Notes under the pieces: generated by a model
What the model was told of the DNA's origin: nothing
The model's input: only the letters and a program-made list of their open reading frames with translations
Databases searched by the model: none
Shown: positions 21,301 through 34,420 of the stretch, piece by piece
How positions within the stretch are numbered: position 1 is the stretch's first letter
Layout of the letters: every line of letters starts with the position of its first letter
Translations under genes and position numbers: made by a program
Assembly: GCF_001411555.2 (NCBI RefSeq)
Contig: NC_049904.1
Span: 32,005,370 to 32,069,369 of the forward strand
DNA: 64,000 nucleotides
Reading direction: 5' to 3'
Source: Juglans regia
Lineage: Eukaryota > Streptophyta > Magnoliopsida > Fagales > Juglandaceae

Positions 21301-24300
21301 CTGGAACAATCTGCATACTAATTAAGCGTGGTTGGTATCTTATTGATCCAAAAGAAAGAAAAAAGAAGAAGAAAGAATTAAGATAAACTACCTGCATAAT
21401 TCTAGATGGCAATAAAATTATTTTCCTAATATCCATTGCCATTTCTTTAAAGGAAAAGCGAAAGTGATTGGTCGTGAAGACACTTGATCTGTGATTTTAG
21501 AAAAATATATACGCATTCATATTTCAAGTGATCAAGTAGATATATGAATTGGTAAAGCCTAGATTTAAGGTAGACCATACCTTCATGGCCACAAATTTAG
21601 ACAATATACCAACTATGCAACAAAAATGGACCCTTCGCTTTCCCTTTTATATGGATGCATGTCCCTTTCCCTACATTGTCAGAAGCCCGGCCGTCGCCGA
21701 TGAAACCCTAAAACCTAGTGACAAAAAAAAGGGGCCCCATAAGAGCGAAGTGATGAGAACCCGTGCTGGTCAGCCAGCTTTGTAGCAAGACCTAGCCGGT
21801 ACTCCTGATCTCTGCTATCATCTATATATGTGCTAATTTGGTAAAAAAAAAAAAAAAAAAAGAACCTTACTCACGACTCTGTCATTAGCTATTCTTTCAT
21901 TATTACCCATTGGATTTCCTCGCACACAGCCAAGAAAACTTTCTATCAGCCACGTGAAATATGGAGCATTTCATATATATCCTCGATCGATCTCATTGAT
22001 TTTTGTAAACAGGCTATTATTAATTATAAAGATGGTACGTACATCTTATATATAGTCATCCGGATCAAGGACAAACGTTACAGTAGAGATCAAAAAATGC
22101 ACTGAACCAGCCGACTAGCTATAGATCAACATGAAATGCGAGGCAACAAGCAAAGCAAAAATCCGCGGTGGCTAGCTAGCTAGTGACATTCGGTCGTTTC
22201 GCTGTATATGCTGCATGCAAGCCTCTCATCGGGGGACGTGCTACGCGTATGAGTTTTAGCGGAAAGAATTACTTCGACTCATTCAGCTTTAATACAAACC
22301 AATCCATTTTTCTTGTTCATCTTTTTACGTTGAAAAATCGATCGTTAAAATATATAATCGGGGTAGTCGATTAAGATTTTCAGTTTAGTGCATGCCGAGG
22401 GTGTATAGCTAGGTTTGATCGAAAGAAAGAAAAAATAAAAACCAAAACAGCATCTGTTCTTTATGATACTAAACCCTATCCAGTACATCTATGACATCAG
22501 TAGAATTCCATTTCACTATTTGTAAAGTCAAATTATTCGGACAGATCAGAAAACAGTGATCTGGATTTTGAAAGTGCGTATATCTATATAGAATTGCTCG
22601 CAATTAGCTCGAAAGCTGGACAGTAACATTGGTAGCAGGGACAAGGCAGCGTTATAACTTTCTAGGAGGCAAGTATTTTAGATTGAAATTATAAATAGGG
22701 TAATAGTTTAGTTAAAAAAATTTAAAAACATGCACCACTAACTAATTAAATGATAATAACAAAAAAAAAAAGTGATTAAAGAGTAAGAAATAAAAACTAA
22801 ATTAATTTGAAACCTAAAGAAAATAGCTAGCATATAACAGCAAAACTTCTAATGTTTTAATTAATAAGCTGTGTATACATAAAGTTTAAGTACTAAACAT
22901 AAAAAATAAAATTATTTCACAAGAATATTATTGACTACAAATAAAAATAATTTATTTATCTTCTTCTGTATATGTTTTAAATTTATTTAAAAGTAAATAT
23001 TATTTTTCTAATAAATCTCTGTAAGAATTGAAAGAAATTCTCTCTGTCAAAATATTATATGAAATAAAATTAAGTGAAAAATAATATACTTCAATTATTA
23101 AGTTTATTCAAAATATTAAACTAATTTGTAGAGCCAGCTTGGAGGACAGGGCCCCCTCGATCGCCCCTCCTTGGCTTCGTCACTGATTGGTGGGGACTGG
23201 GACATCTCTTGAGCTCGCAGTTTGCCTGGCAGACCAATGCGCGGGCGTACGTACACCAATGGAGATGTTGGGCTTCGTTGAAACTTCATCCCGATAGCTT
23301 AATTCTTGTTCCTGCATAGGTCATACTGTGCAGGTTTTTGAATAAGTAATAATAACTATATATGTGACAGAGAAAGAGTGGCGGAGATATATACTTGGAG
23401 ACGATCGAGGGGCCGGGGTCATGATCCTCGTCCCCACCAACCTGTTTGAGAAAAATACATTTTTAATAACTTACTACGTGTGTTTACATAAACAAGATTT
23501 GCATACCTTAAATTTGTACACATCCCTAAGATTGTGTAATTGAAAAAAGAAAAAAAAAAAAGTTTAGAATCGTACTACATAAAAGTTTTACACTCTACAC
23601 ACTAGTTAAAAATATGTAATTTTACTTTTTGACGACACTAGAGACAACCCAACTAACTAGCTGGGACATTTGGACGCTTTTACTATAGTGCGCGCTGTTA
23701 CTAATGATCTTTGTCTACTTCACTTTGCTTTGTTGTTCCTGATGAAACACACTTGGGGTGGACAAGGTGCATGCGTTGCACATGATGTGTATGCCATTGG
23801 GTGCTGGTACTGCATGCTTTACCTGCCGCGCGCGCTTTGAGCTCTAGGGTAAAGTAATGGCCGTGATCAATCGATCGCGGCAACTGTAGAATTAACAGAA
23901 GTCACTGTATATAGACCCAGATCTCTATATCAAGGAAGCATGGCATGGTTTGTCATTTCCATACTCGACCTTTATCATGAAGTAGTGTTTTTTGCTAACA
24001 AGTCAACAACGTGTCCAGCTATTATATCATCATCATGTACATGAGCATTGCTGGGGAAAACAAACATGAAACGTCGTACAAAACAAATAGGAACCTATAT
24101 ATTGTATACATTGAAATAAAGTAGGTGGGGAAGTGGTACTGTTCAGAAATATTATAGAATTGGACCAATATCTCATCTAAATTAATGAATCATGTTATAT
24201 TAGCGGCCTAGCTCATTCTAAACTAGTATAATTATTCTCTGCTTATAAATTAGTTTCCACGTTTATAAGAAATACATATTATTATAATTTCATGATATAA

Positions 24301-25140
24301 TTTCATATTTTATTTTTAAATTTAAAATTAATTAAATCGAGCAAAAATCTAATCACTTGTGCCAAATGCCTAAGGTACTAATTATCGTAGTTTAGTTATA
24401 TATTCCTCCTTTAATATTTTATTTTCATCCTCGTTGATTTATTTAATTTTTCTGGGGATACAATAAATTTTATTTTTCTACTCTATCATGTGTCTTTTTT
24501 TAATTATTATAATAAAAAATTTCAGTCTTTTCTTTAATTACTCATGTTATAGTTCTTGCAGCAATCTTTTAAATTTTAATCGGGACTATCGTTTATATAT
24601 ATATATATATATATATAAGTGATTTAACCAAAACAAATTCATGTAGTTCTCTTTGTTTTGTATTATATATTCTCTCCTTTAAAATATATATAGGAAAATC
24701 AATTTAAATTAAGTTCTTTGCACACGAACAAAAAAACTACCAACTAATATAAATTACTGTCTCAAATACATGATATATAAACGTACCGTACGTCGAGTTT
24801 GGTTGAAATTAAATGATTTGGGAACTGACGAATAATGATGGTATACGTATATTATATCATATATGATCAAGACAGCTAATTAGAAACTAACTAGACTACC
24901 GCATTCAGCATGCCCTTTATTATTCCATCCTGCCGATTTTGTAATATTTATGAATAACTATTAAAGTTTTATTTTTTAATAATTGTGCTAATTATTCTAA
25001 TAATTATTATAATACAATATTCCTCATTGGCGTATATATATAAGTATAGTTTGTATCCTAATTTCCTGTTTATTTATCTGATCAAGTGATCTGGACACGT
25101 ACGCGGGTTGAATACTCATGAGGAACCAAATTAATAATTA
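18326..25140. other. Gene-poor region upstream of the WIP gene
   Basis: About 6.8 kb of AT-rich DNA with no supportable gene. It is dense in short palindromes (GATCGATC, GCTAGC, TGCATGCA) and in TA, CA and AAT microsatellites (19318-19338, 19985-20010, 24596-24617). About 22625-23190 ends in GCCCCTCCTTGGCTTCGTCACTG, a phrase seen at the ends of dispersed plant repeats. No LINE is present. Confidence 0.45.
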
Positions 25141-25361
25141 GGCCTCGTTTGTTTTCATAGAGCAGACGAAATGAAATGAGATTAGTTGAAATAAAAATTA
25201 AAAGTTGAATAAAATATTGTTAAAATATATTTTTTTAATATTATTCTTGATTTGATATTTAAAAAAATTAAATTTTGTATTTTATTTTATATAAGAATTT
25301 GATAAAGTTGTCATGATAATTAGATTAAATGAGATGAAAATTATTGTAAAAATAAACGAGC
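25141..25361. mobile_element. Tourist-like MITE copy
   Basis: It begins GGCCTCGTTTGTTTTC directly after TTA, has GAAATGAAATGAGAT and AAAGTTGAATAAAATATTGTT inside, and ends AAATAAACGAGC. Same family as 38192-38392. It is 0.5 kb upstream of the WIP coding start. Confidence 0.55.
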
Positions 25362-25384
25362 TAGGCAGTGTCATACATAATTAC

Positions 25385-25415
<31 letters not shown>

Positions 25416-25534
25416 GTTTTCAATTGAAAAAAGAAAAGAAATTAGTGAAAGGAAGATCGAAATTAATCATGATGAGTTGATTTACGTGTTAACTAGCGAC
25501 CAAATAAATTAACCACAAAACGGCCGGTAACGGT

Positions 25535-25546
25535 ACTATATATTTT
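25535..25546 (+). promoter_or_regulatory. Possible TATA box of the WIP gene
   Basis: ACTATATATTTT stands in otherwise less AT-rich DNA about 310 bases before the start codon, with a CT microsatellite (25774-25795) in the presumed leader. In such AT-rich DNA this is suggestive only. Confidence 0.3.
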
Positions 25547-25850
25547 CCTAGATTCTACTCATATATGGCATTAAAAATAAATAAATTTAATAGATTCTCA
25601 TCTAACCCTAAGGGCCTAATGATCAAAATTTTATTTATTTTTTATTATATTCTGCTCGATCGGGTGATTCTAAATTGTTTTCCACTCGCCTTTACTATCA
25701 ATTCTCTGTTGAGTACTGTATATCACTTCTCCACTCTCCATCGTCCACTCCCTAGTTCGGTCATCTTGTACTTCTCTCTCTCTCTCTCTCTCTCTAAAAG
25801 CAAAGCTAGCACAGTGAAACTATTCCCGATCCCCTTACAGCCTTTCCACC

Positions 25851-26966
25851 ATGGCTGACCCCTACTCAAATTTCTTCACAGGTCTGTTCAAATTCAACCC
25901 TCTCCACCATTACCCACCTTCAAACCCTCCTCCACATGACCCTCCCTACGCTCACAACTTCTTCATCAACCAAAACGGCAACTTTTTCCACTACCAAAAC
26001 CCACCCACTTCCCCTCCTCTCAAAGAGGCTCTCCCTCTTTTGAGCTTAAGCCCTACCAAACAAGAAGAAGAACAGGAACAGGAACAATCATTAGATAGAT
26101 ACTATTGCACTGCCATGGATGTGGATAAGATCAGCAAAAATAAAGAAGAAGAAGATGATGACGACGATGAGACTGTGACTGTTGCACTGCACATAGGGTT
26201 GCCAAGCCCTAGTGCTGCTGAGATGGCTTCCGTGCTCTCTGCTTCTTCCTCGGATATCACCGACAAGGATCAGGGAGATGGTGATGATTCTGGGCACCAT
26301 ATGAACAGGCTCAACAAGGGGCAGTATTGGATCCCCACCCCTTCTCAGATTCTCATTGGCCCAACACAGTTCTCATGTCCTGTTTGCTGCAAGACCTTCA
26401 ACAGATACAACAACATGCAGGTTTGTTTCTTCACCCCCCCCACCCCAAAAAAAAAAATACAAAAAGGTCTCCTTTTTCCTTTCTCCCTCTGCTCCCTCTT
26501 CTGGACTTCTTCCTTCGCTTCATTTTTAATATATTTTGAGGAAAAGAAATAGAAAATTGAATAGACATTCCTTTCTGTATCTATGACTTTCTTGCCTGAT
26601 TTGAATCTTCAACTCATATTGTCGTGTGCTTGGATTTAAAGAGGCAAAGGGAGTTTGATTCTATGGGTATTTTTCAAATATTTCTCTTGGATTTACCATC
26701 TTCCAGTTATTTTTATTTTCATTTACGTTTGTGCATGGGTTTGGGCTTTGGGGTTTGAACAAATCTTTTCTGATCCAAACTGAGACTGGGATCAGTATTC
26801 ATGATCGGTTCCTTCCCTTTATGTGATTGAACAATACATGATGTTCCTCAAGCTTTTAGTACTTTCAAGTCAGCGTTACACACTGCGCCTGCAGGTCTGT
26901 AGAACTGAAATCTTACAGTTCTTTAACCAGAGGCCCAGATGATGATCTTATTCCATGAACAAATTA

Positions 26967-27001
<35 letters not shown>

Positions 27002-28087
27002 AACCTTCGCTCCGCAACAAACGGTTCATGAACTGTTGGACATGACAACCTCATTCATAGGACATTGCTTCTCTATATATCTCCTAAATCCCATGAACCA
27101 GTCTTAAGTCTTTCTATAAATGCTTGTTTCACCTGTTTTGTTTTTAATCGGAGATGTTATAAAGAGAAAGAAACTAGCAACCCGGACAATTCGGATACAA
27201 TGTACAGCGAAGAGAATCTTTTGTTCCATACTTCAGTCTGGCCTGAAGGAAATCCATTTTCCTTAATTTAGGGTTGCATAAGCTAGAAATTTTAAATTAA
27301 GGTTCATTATGAAGAAGTAAGAAGCTTCTTTCAAATGCCTATTTCATAATCGCAGTATCGTATGATTTGTAAGATTCAACGGGACCCCCAAATGTAAAGC
27401 AGAAAAGGCAACTTTCGCACTTCATAATCCTTAACAAACTACGTACATGACTCTCAAGACGCACCTATTTCACAAGAATGCAAATGTGTAAATTGAATAT
27501 TATTTAAGAAGTTTTACTCTGATTAGGTCATTTTGCTTAGCATTTTCTTGATTGTTTTGGGATGTGGTAGCATGTACATTGACTATTTGTAATTTATTAT
27601 TATTAAACTTAATTGATTGTTTATTTCTTGGTGAGACTAAATTTTTCAGATGCATATGTGGGGGCATGGTTCTCAGTATAGAAAAGGGCCCGAATCTCTG
27701 AGGGGCACCCAACCAACGGGGATGCTTAGGCTTCCTTGTTATTGTTGTGCACCAGGGTGCAGGAACAACATTGATCACCCGAGAGCAAAGCCTCTTAAGG
27801 ATTTCAGAACTCTCCAGACGCATTATAAGAGGAAGCATGGAAACAAGCCTTTCATGTGCAGAAAATGTTGCAAGGCTTTCGCCGTGAGGGGGGATTGGAG
27901 AACCCATGAAAAGAACTGTGGAAAGCTTTGGTATTGCATCTGTGGATCCGATTTCAAGCACAAAAGATCTCTTAAAGACCATATAAAGGCTTTTGGAAGC
28001 GGCCATGCGGCATATGGCATGGATAGCTTCGAAGAGGAAGATGAGCCTGCATCCGAAGTAGAGCAAGATAACGAGTCAATGCAGTGA
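25851..28087 (+). CDS. WIP2: WIP-family C2H2 zinc finger transcription factor (WIP2/NTT-like)
   Basis: Nuclear transcription factor of the plant-specific WIP subfamily, which includes NTT (transmitting tract and root development), TT1 and melon CmWIP1 (carpel arrest). Exon 1 is 25851-26420 and exon 2 27650-28087, 335 aa in total. The N terminus is Pro/Asn-rich, with a Gln/Glu run and an acidic [11 protein letters not shown] stretch near residue 100. The family motif WIP (160-162) sits in [15 protein letters not shown]. Four fingers follow: C176, C179, H192, H196; a second around C220-C227 with H248 and H253; C260, C263, H276, C280; and C286, C288, H301, H309. The single intron splits finger 1 between its Cys and His pairs. 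The acidic tail is [15 protein letters not shown]. The start ATG in CCACCATGG context opens the family N terminus. Nearest family member by wording and by neighbourhood is NTT/WIP2; WIP4/WIP5 cannot be excluded from sequence alone. Confidence 0.93.
26967..26999 (+). repeat. CT microsatellite in the WIP intron
   Basis: A (TC)n run of about 30 bases within the 1.2-kb intron. Confidence 0.7.
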
Positions 28088-28499
28088 TATTATATAAATG
28101 AGCATCAATACTAGCAATTGATCTAAAGCCTTTGAGGTCATTTGCATTAGTACTATATATATATATATAGCCATGGCTTTCTACTGAGAACTGTAGTGTA
28201 AGCTTCAGTAGTCCACAGCTTGGAGAGCCAAATTTAGAATTTTTTTTTTCCTGTTTCTTTTCTGTTCTTTCCTAATGTTTCCTACTTAGCAATGTAGGAT
28301 CCAAAGCAAATCCTAGACCAAGCCTTATGCAAGGCCATTTTCCTTTCAACTCTTGTTAATTGATGACTTCTCTTTCCTTCTATTGAGCTAATTCCTGTCA
28401 TAGACCCTGCTGAAAAAGATTAAAACATTGCTTAGAAATTAAAGTCATTTTGGATGAGTTAGGATCAAAATCAAAAGAGTTCCAATGGGAAAGATTAAC

Positions 28500-28796
28500 T
28501 GCGTTTGGATGTTGAGTTGAATTGACTTCTATTTGAATATATAGTATATATATAGAGTTGATCAGATGGTGAAGTGAGTTCTATGGGACACACTTAAGAT
28601 GAATTTAGATATATTTATATGTTAAGATACGTTTAGATGTATTTATAGAAAGTTAAAAAAGGTTGTAGATCACATATATATAAAAGTGTTGAGTTAAAAA
28701 AGATTTTAAGTTGAAATTAGTTTAGTAATTTGAGAATTGAATGATTAGATATTAGAAAAGATCTAAATCTAAACAAAAGGAAACAAACGCAGCCTT
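28500..28796. mobile_element. Tourist-like MITE copy, longer variant
   Basis: The ends CTGCGTTTGGATG and CAAACGCAGCC are inverted copies, and the GTTGAGTTGAATTG-type ends place it in the same family. The interior contains subrepeats such as TTTAGATATATTTATA and TTTAGATGTATTTATA. It lies about 0.4 kb downstream of the WIP stop codon. Confidence 0.5.
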
Positions 28797-29777
28797 AGTA
28801 TTGTTATTTGTCCCTTCTTTCCATTCCCTAAGAAAGGCATCATGTCCCTGAGCATTCCCTCTCGTACTTGAAATTTTTTCCTGGAGAGTCTTAACTGAGA
28901 TTAGGCATTTTCTTCCCCTCAAAACTAGCGATCGGGATGTATAGGGATTCGTTGAGAACATTATTGCAGATATATAAAATGACAATTAAAATATCTTTGT
29001 ATTATTCTATTAAGCAACTAGTACTCATGTCCTTGATCACTTACTCGATCGAGCTCATGATATTCTCACACACATACCAATTACGTATTTACGTGCGCGC
29101 GCGTGAATATATAAACATAAAAAGTACCTAGCTATGACATACATGTGACGTAATAAGTAGCTAGATCGAAATATGCATGTCTGTCTGTATGAATTAGTAA
29201 TGATTCATCCTGTTTGCCGACAAAAATTAAAGAAGAGCTTGCATATCATGGGTTTTCAACGAAAAGGTAACAGGAAGGATACCTTATTTGAAATAATAAG
29301 ACTACCTCTTCTAACTTTTAGCGATGATGATACATCCGAGAATAATGTTTGTGGGGGCATAATTTCAGGATTTGTTTGGCCTCAATAATTCATGATTTTC
29401 TTTTTAGGATTCTCGATCGTGTGTGTCTTCATATATCAATTCACGAATCTGACAAATGGTAGTGAAGGTTGTAAAAAGAAGCAAACTAATTCTCAATAGA
29501 CAGACACTTCATGACCTGCAACTTGAAAAAAGTGATCATTACAAGGCTGATCAGGTGTGAATGCAAGTATAATTGAGGTAGTCTTTTTCATCCTGATCAA
29601 CGTAAATGAACAGCTTTGTATCGATTATTGCAGAATGCCAGAAAGCCTGGCTGCATGCGGCTTGTAACCGTAACTATTCAGGATTAATTATGATCATTAA
29701 TTTTGATCGCTGAAGTATTTGGATCCGGAGTTAAGATCAACTATCCGACCCTTTATTTATTTGTTCAGTGGAGATCA

Positions 29778-29816
<39 letters not shown>

Positions 29817-32082
29817 TTGTCGATACACAGACAGTATAAAACGATACACAGACAAGAGCAAAAGCAAAAATAAAGATGGTAATATTGGGTATGCAAAACG
29901 TTTGTCAGGTTTGGAGGATTGAAATGCAGGATCCCATTGGCAGCTTTCTTTTTGAGAGAATAGAGAAAGGGAGAGGGAGTCATGTGGAAAAAAGGTCAGC
30001 GAGATCGAAGGCTGATTCCCAACAAGGGAAATACTGATGTCTGGTCAACAGTAGCATACATGACCTCCTCTGATGTATATACTGTAGACTGATATGACTT
30101 CTCAATAATATTTTGACCCTGATCTCTCAAAACAGTTTTGGAATACAGCCTGCAATCTTTGTAATTGATAAACGTATACGGCATGTTTTCAATATATAGT
30201 TGAATTGTGGGATACGATCGATGATCCGGGGGGGGGGGGGGGGGGAAGCCAACCTGCATTCTATTGCAATATTTTCTTTTGGGATTCAGCAATTCAACTT
30301 CTGATCTTTAACATTTACAACAACGGTTTTTTTGTTAAATCCATGAACAATATCCTTAAGTTACTATGTTCCATTATATAATAAAAAATAAAAATACAAC
30401 GTTGTAGGCCGGGGAACTGAAAGCTGCCTCAACAAACGTAGTATTGCAACAAATTACAGTATTTGTTTTTTATATAAAAAAGTAATGGTTTTATATATAT
30501 AAATTGCTTTCCTTAGCCTAATAAATGAGGAGACTACAAAAAGATCATGCGATTTTCGATGCAGTTCAACTGAGGGAATGAAATGATGTAATGGCTGTCG
30601 AGCAGAGGTACTACTGCACTAACTTCTCTTTAATTTACAGCATTCGACCATCTTTGAGATCCTCAAATCATAAAAAATACAAATAACTGTACGTAGCGAG
30701 AGAGTTCGATGGATTAATAGACAAGAAATTCAACTGGGTGGCACGTGATGATCGACTGATGACGATTGAATTTCCATTTTTCATAAAAAATGAGGAAAAA
30801 AAATGACCCACCTCGTGGTAATAGAAAAGATATATAGCCGACGACCCAAAGCTGAAATTGTCTTACATATATATAATATATGGTGACTGCCACGTGGGCT
30901 TTGCACTTATATATAATAATTACTTTGTTTACTGCTATATATGAAACATTGCCACATGGCACAAAATAAACGGTACGTATAAATTAAACTGCTAGAACTA
31001 AAGAATTTATTGTATTGACTATTGACCATTAATATCTTAACTCTTATACCCTGCTAGCGGTAGCATCAATCCATGCACCATGACCCTCTCCATCCATTAT
31101 ACATCCATGATCTCCATCTAAAATCACTAGATCTCTTCCCATGAATGCATGCCCATATCATGCATATGATCTTAGTTTTTGTCCCGCAATAGTTTTACTG
31201 TACATATCTGACTTGCTAGTCTGTCCGAAAGGAGTACTGAAACCAATGTCAATACCGCCAAAATTTTCCTAGTGTAATTGACTTGCTATTGACTTACTGT
31301 ACAAACAGTTTGAACAATTTGACGCACTAAATCGCATATCGATATTAATATAATTTTTTTTATTAAGAAAAATTTAGAGAAAAAAAAAATTCTACCTCAC
31401 AAAAATTATTTTTATCTTTCAATTTATAACATTTCATTAAAAGAATACCTTATATATCTCAGTATGCATTTTAGTGCACGAAGTCACTTATAAAAAGACT
31501 TTTCTTACGTGTATATATATATATATACACGTGCATCTATGTGTACGTACACTGTGCATGCACGGGGAAAAAAAATTGCAAAAGCGGATATTGGACGATT
31601 TCTTGGGTGAAATGAAAAGAGGAGATCATCATGTACTGATCTTATTTTGCGGATAAAATGGTGCTTGACTGAATCTTTGTTTGCACCATTGCGATCGAAT
31701 GAAGTTTTCTGCGATTCGATCGATAGCTGATGAAGTATTTCGATCCTCATGAAAAATATATATATATCTTAATTTTATGGTGTTAGCAGTTGTACTGTGA
31801 TCAGTGGCATAGGATATATATTAAAAATGCATGGTATGATGGTACATGATCTCTTCTAAAAGAACAGTACTGGCCGGCTTTGTAATTTGCAGATAAATTT
31901 TGTGATGCATGCATGGCCATTTACATCATATAATATATGAACCAGCTGTTAGAAGGTTAATTTTAGGAACTTTTGATTCTCAAAGTATATGAGACAACTT
32001 GCTCCGAGAGGCCCCAATCAGCAAAAGAAAAAGGCAAAAAGGAAAAAAAATAATCTTGAGTACCCCATATTGCATGATCATC

Positions 32083-32138
<56 letters not shown>

Positions 32139-32522
32139 CGTTTGCCTAGCGATCGAGCTACTTTCATCCATTTCCTAGATCAGTTAAAAATGATCTGTTG
32201 CTTTGATTTTGCTCACAGGAGGCCAGGTACCGTCTTTGTTTGGGGAATACAGAGAAAAACGTCGTCGTAGACAATCAGAAGCAAATTACAAGAATGTAGA
32301 ATTATCGAAGAGTAAAGAGATCTACGTAATTATAATTCTAATTTTATAAGCCTTTTACAATTTATTTTTTTACCAGCTCGTAAAATATCCTATATTTTAA
32401 TTAAAGATCATAAAGCTGAACCATAAAGCCAAAAGGAAATTAAAGTCGCGGACATGAAGGGCACTCATTATAAGAAGCTAACCCACACGAACAACGACCT
32501 TTAAAAGTATACTTTGAAGCTG

Positions 32523-32569
<47 letters not shown>

Positions 32570-33015
32570 GATGAGGATCCCATGCATGCAATTTTCAACT
32601 TGGTCGATCGGTCATGTACAAAATATGTACATGGCGACCTGCGTCCATGAGTACTATCATTATTATCAATATTAATGGATCATATATATATAATATTAGA
32701 GCTAGCTAGCATATATATTTCCCTGATGATCGATCTAGTTTTGACTGAATATATATATATTTATATAGCTCGATCGGAGAAATGCTTGGGTGGGTCAGGT
32801 CAAGTCAAATATGTCTTGCAGGACTCACTCTCGATAAAAATAATTCCCATGGTCATCATATCTTTTCCAAAAATCAGATCAAGGTGGGTTAAAGACGAAA
32901 CTTTTTCCTTTTAAAATACCACTTTCATCGGCTAGCTAGCTTCCTCGAAGGATCCTAGCTATCAGTGGAATTAATTATACTGTAAAAAAAAGTAGAAAAG
33001 GAAAGGTGAAAATGG

Positions 33016-33048
<33 letters not shown>

Positions 33049-34387
33049 AGAAGAAGAAGAAAAGAAAAAGAAGCTTAAGGCCGGTTAACTTATTTATTAC
33101 AAGCAAATTAAATAGAATATATAGATGAGAATATAAATTAAAATTTTATTTTTAACATATTAAAAAATAGATACCAATCAATTATTTTTGCTATATCGCT
33201 CCTAATAAATGCACTACGTACGTAAGTATATATATAAATCCAAACACAAATACGGCATTTTTTCAGTAAATGGTTGAGAAGAAATTAAAGAATATTGTCC
33301 AAATTAAATATAAAATCCTACTATATATATATTGTAGAGTTTTAAAAGTACTCATATATAATTAAAGCGTCACATTAATTTCCTAGCTAGTTCTTTCACA
33401 CATTATATATAGAGCATGCATGCATGTACGTACACTACTGAATGCAACACATGATTCTCGCACATGCTCATAAATATATACGTACAGAGAGCATCTAAAG
33501 TTTGTTTAACACATTATTTATTTCCAAAGCAAGAAACTTAATTTATTTATTTATTTGAAGATCAATTGGAGTAGCTATTACGAATGAATGCATGCATTAA
33601 CTTCTTGCTTACTCTCTCGTGAACTCCTTAAATTCTGGGACGACCAGATCAAAAGTACGCGCACCTATTGGCCAGTGCTCGACCGAACCAGACAATTGGA
33701 ATAAAGACTCAAAGAGTCAAAGCTGATCGATCACCAAGCTGGGCTAGCTTAGGCGCCTTAGCTCAAACCATGCTGACAATTGAAGACCCTACACCCACCG
33801 GGCCACCAGCGCAGATTCCATACGTGGAAAGGGCACACACTCGTACGTACGTGCCTAGCTAGCTATAGATATGCCCCTAGCTAATTGAATGTGTAGGATC
33901 ATAAATGGATAAGGTGTGTCTGTGCGTAGGGTAGACGATAGAATTAGAAGGCCAGGGGCTTGACTAGCCAGTTCTTGTCCTCTTTTGCCAGATGGTACTG
34001 GTACTGCTCCTGCTATTGAGTCCATCAGTTTGTCCTTTTAAGCTTATCAACAGTGTAATTATGCTTATTTTTAAAACATTTTTAAGTATTTTTTAAAGAT
34101 AAAAATATATATCACTTTATTAATAAATAATCACTTTCTTAAATATTAAAAAAATAAAAAATAAAATAAAACATCCAAACGGTAATACTAACTTTAAGGA
34201 GGCAAATTCAACCGCGTCATGTGATCATCACCCATTCTTAATTGCTGAATTAATATTACTTATAAATAGGTATCAACTGTTTTTATCTGCAAATAGAAAT
34301 GGAAATTGAAGGTTAATGACCGTTTTATATCTAAAATCTTTTCCATATCAATCGAAAAATTGAATCTTTAGAGCATAAAATGCTTAT

Positions 34388-34420
<33 letters not shown>

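Noticed and set aside
21549..21785. 78-codon frame in the gene desert
   Set aside because: No domain, no conserved motif and no supporting context; not reported as a gene.
27500..28066. Long antisense open frame (188 codons) opposite WIP exon 2
   Set aside because: It is the reverse shadow of the conserved zinc finger exon; no domain, and the plus-strand frame is clearly the gene.
33668..33862. 64-codon frame in the gene desert
   Set aside because: Starts at a non-ATG codon and has no similarity to anything recognised; likely chance.
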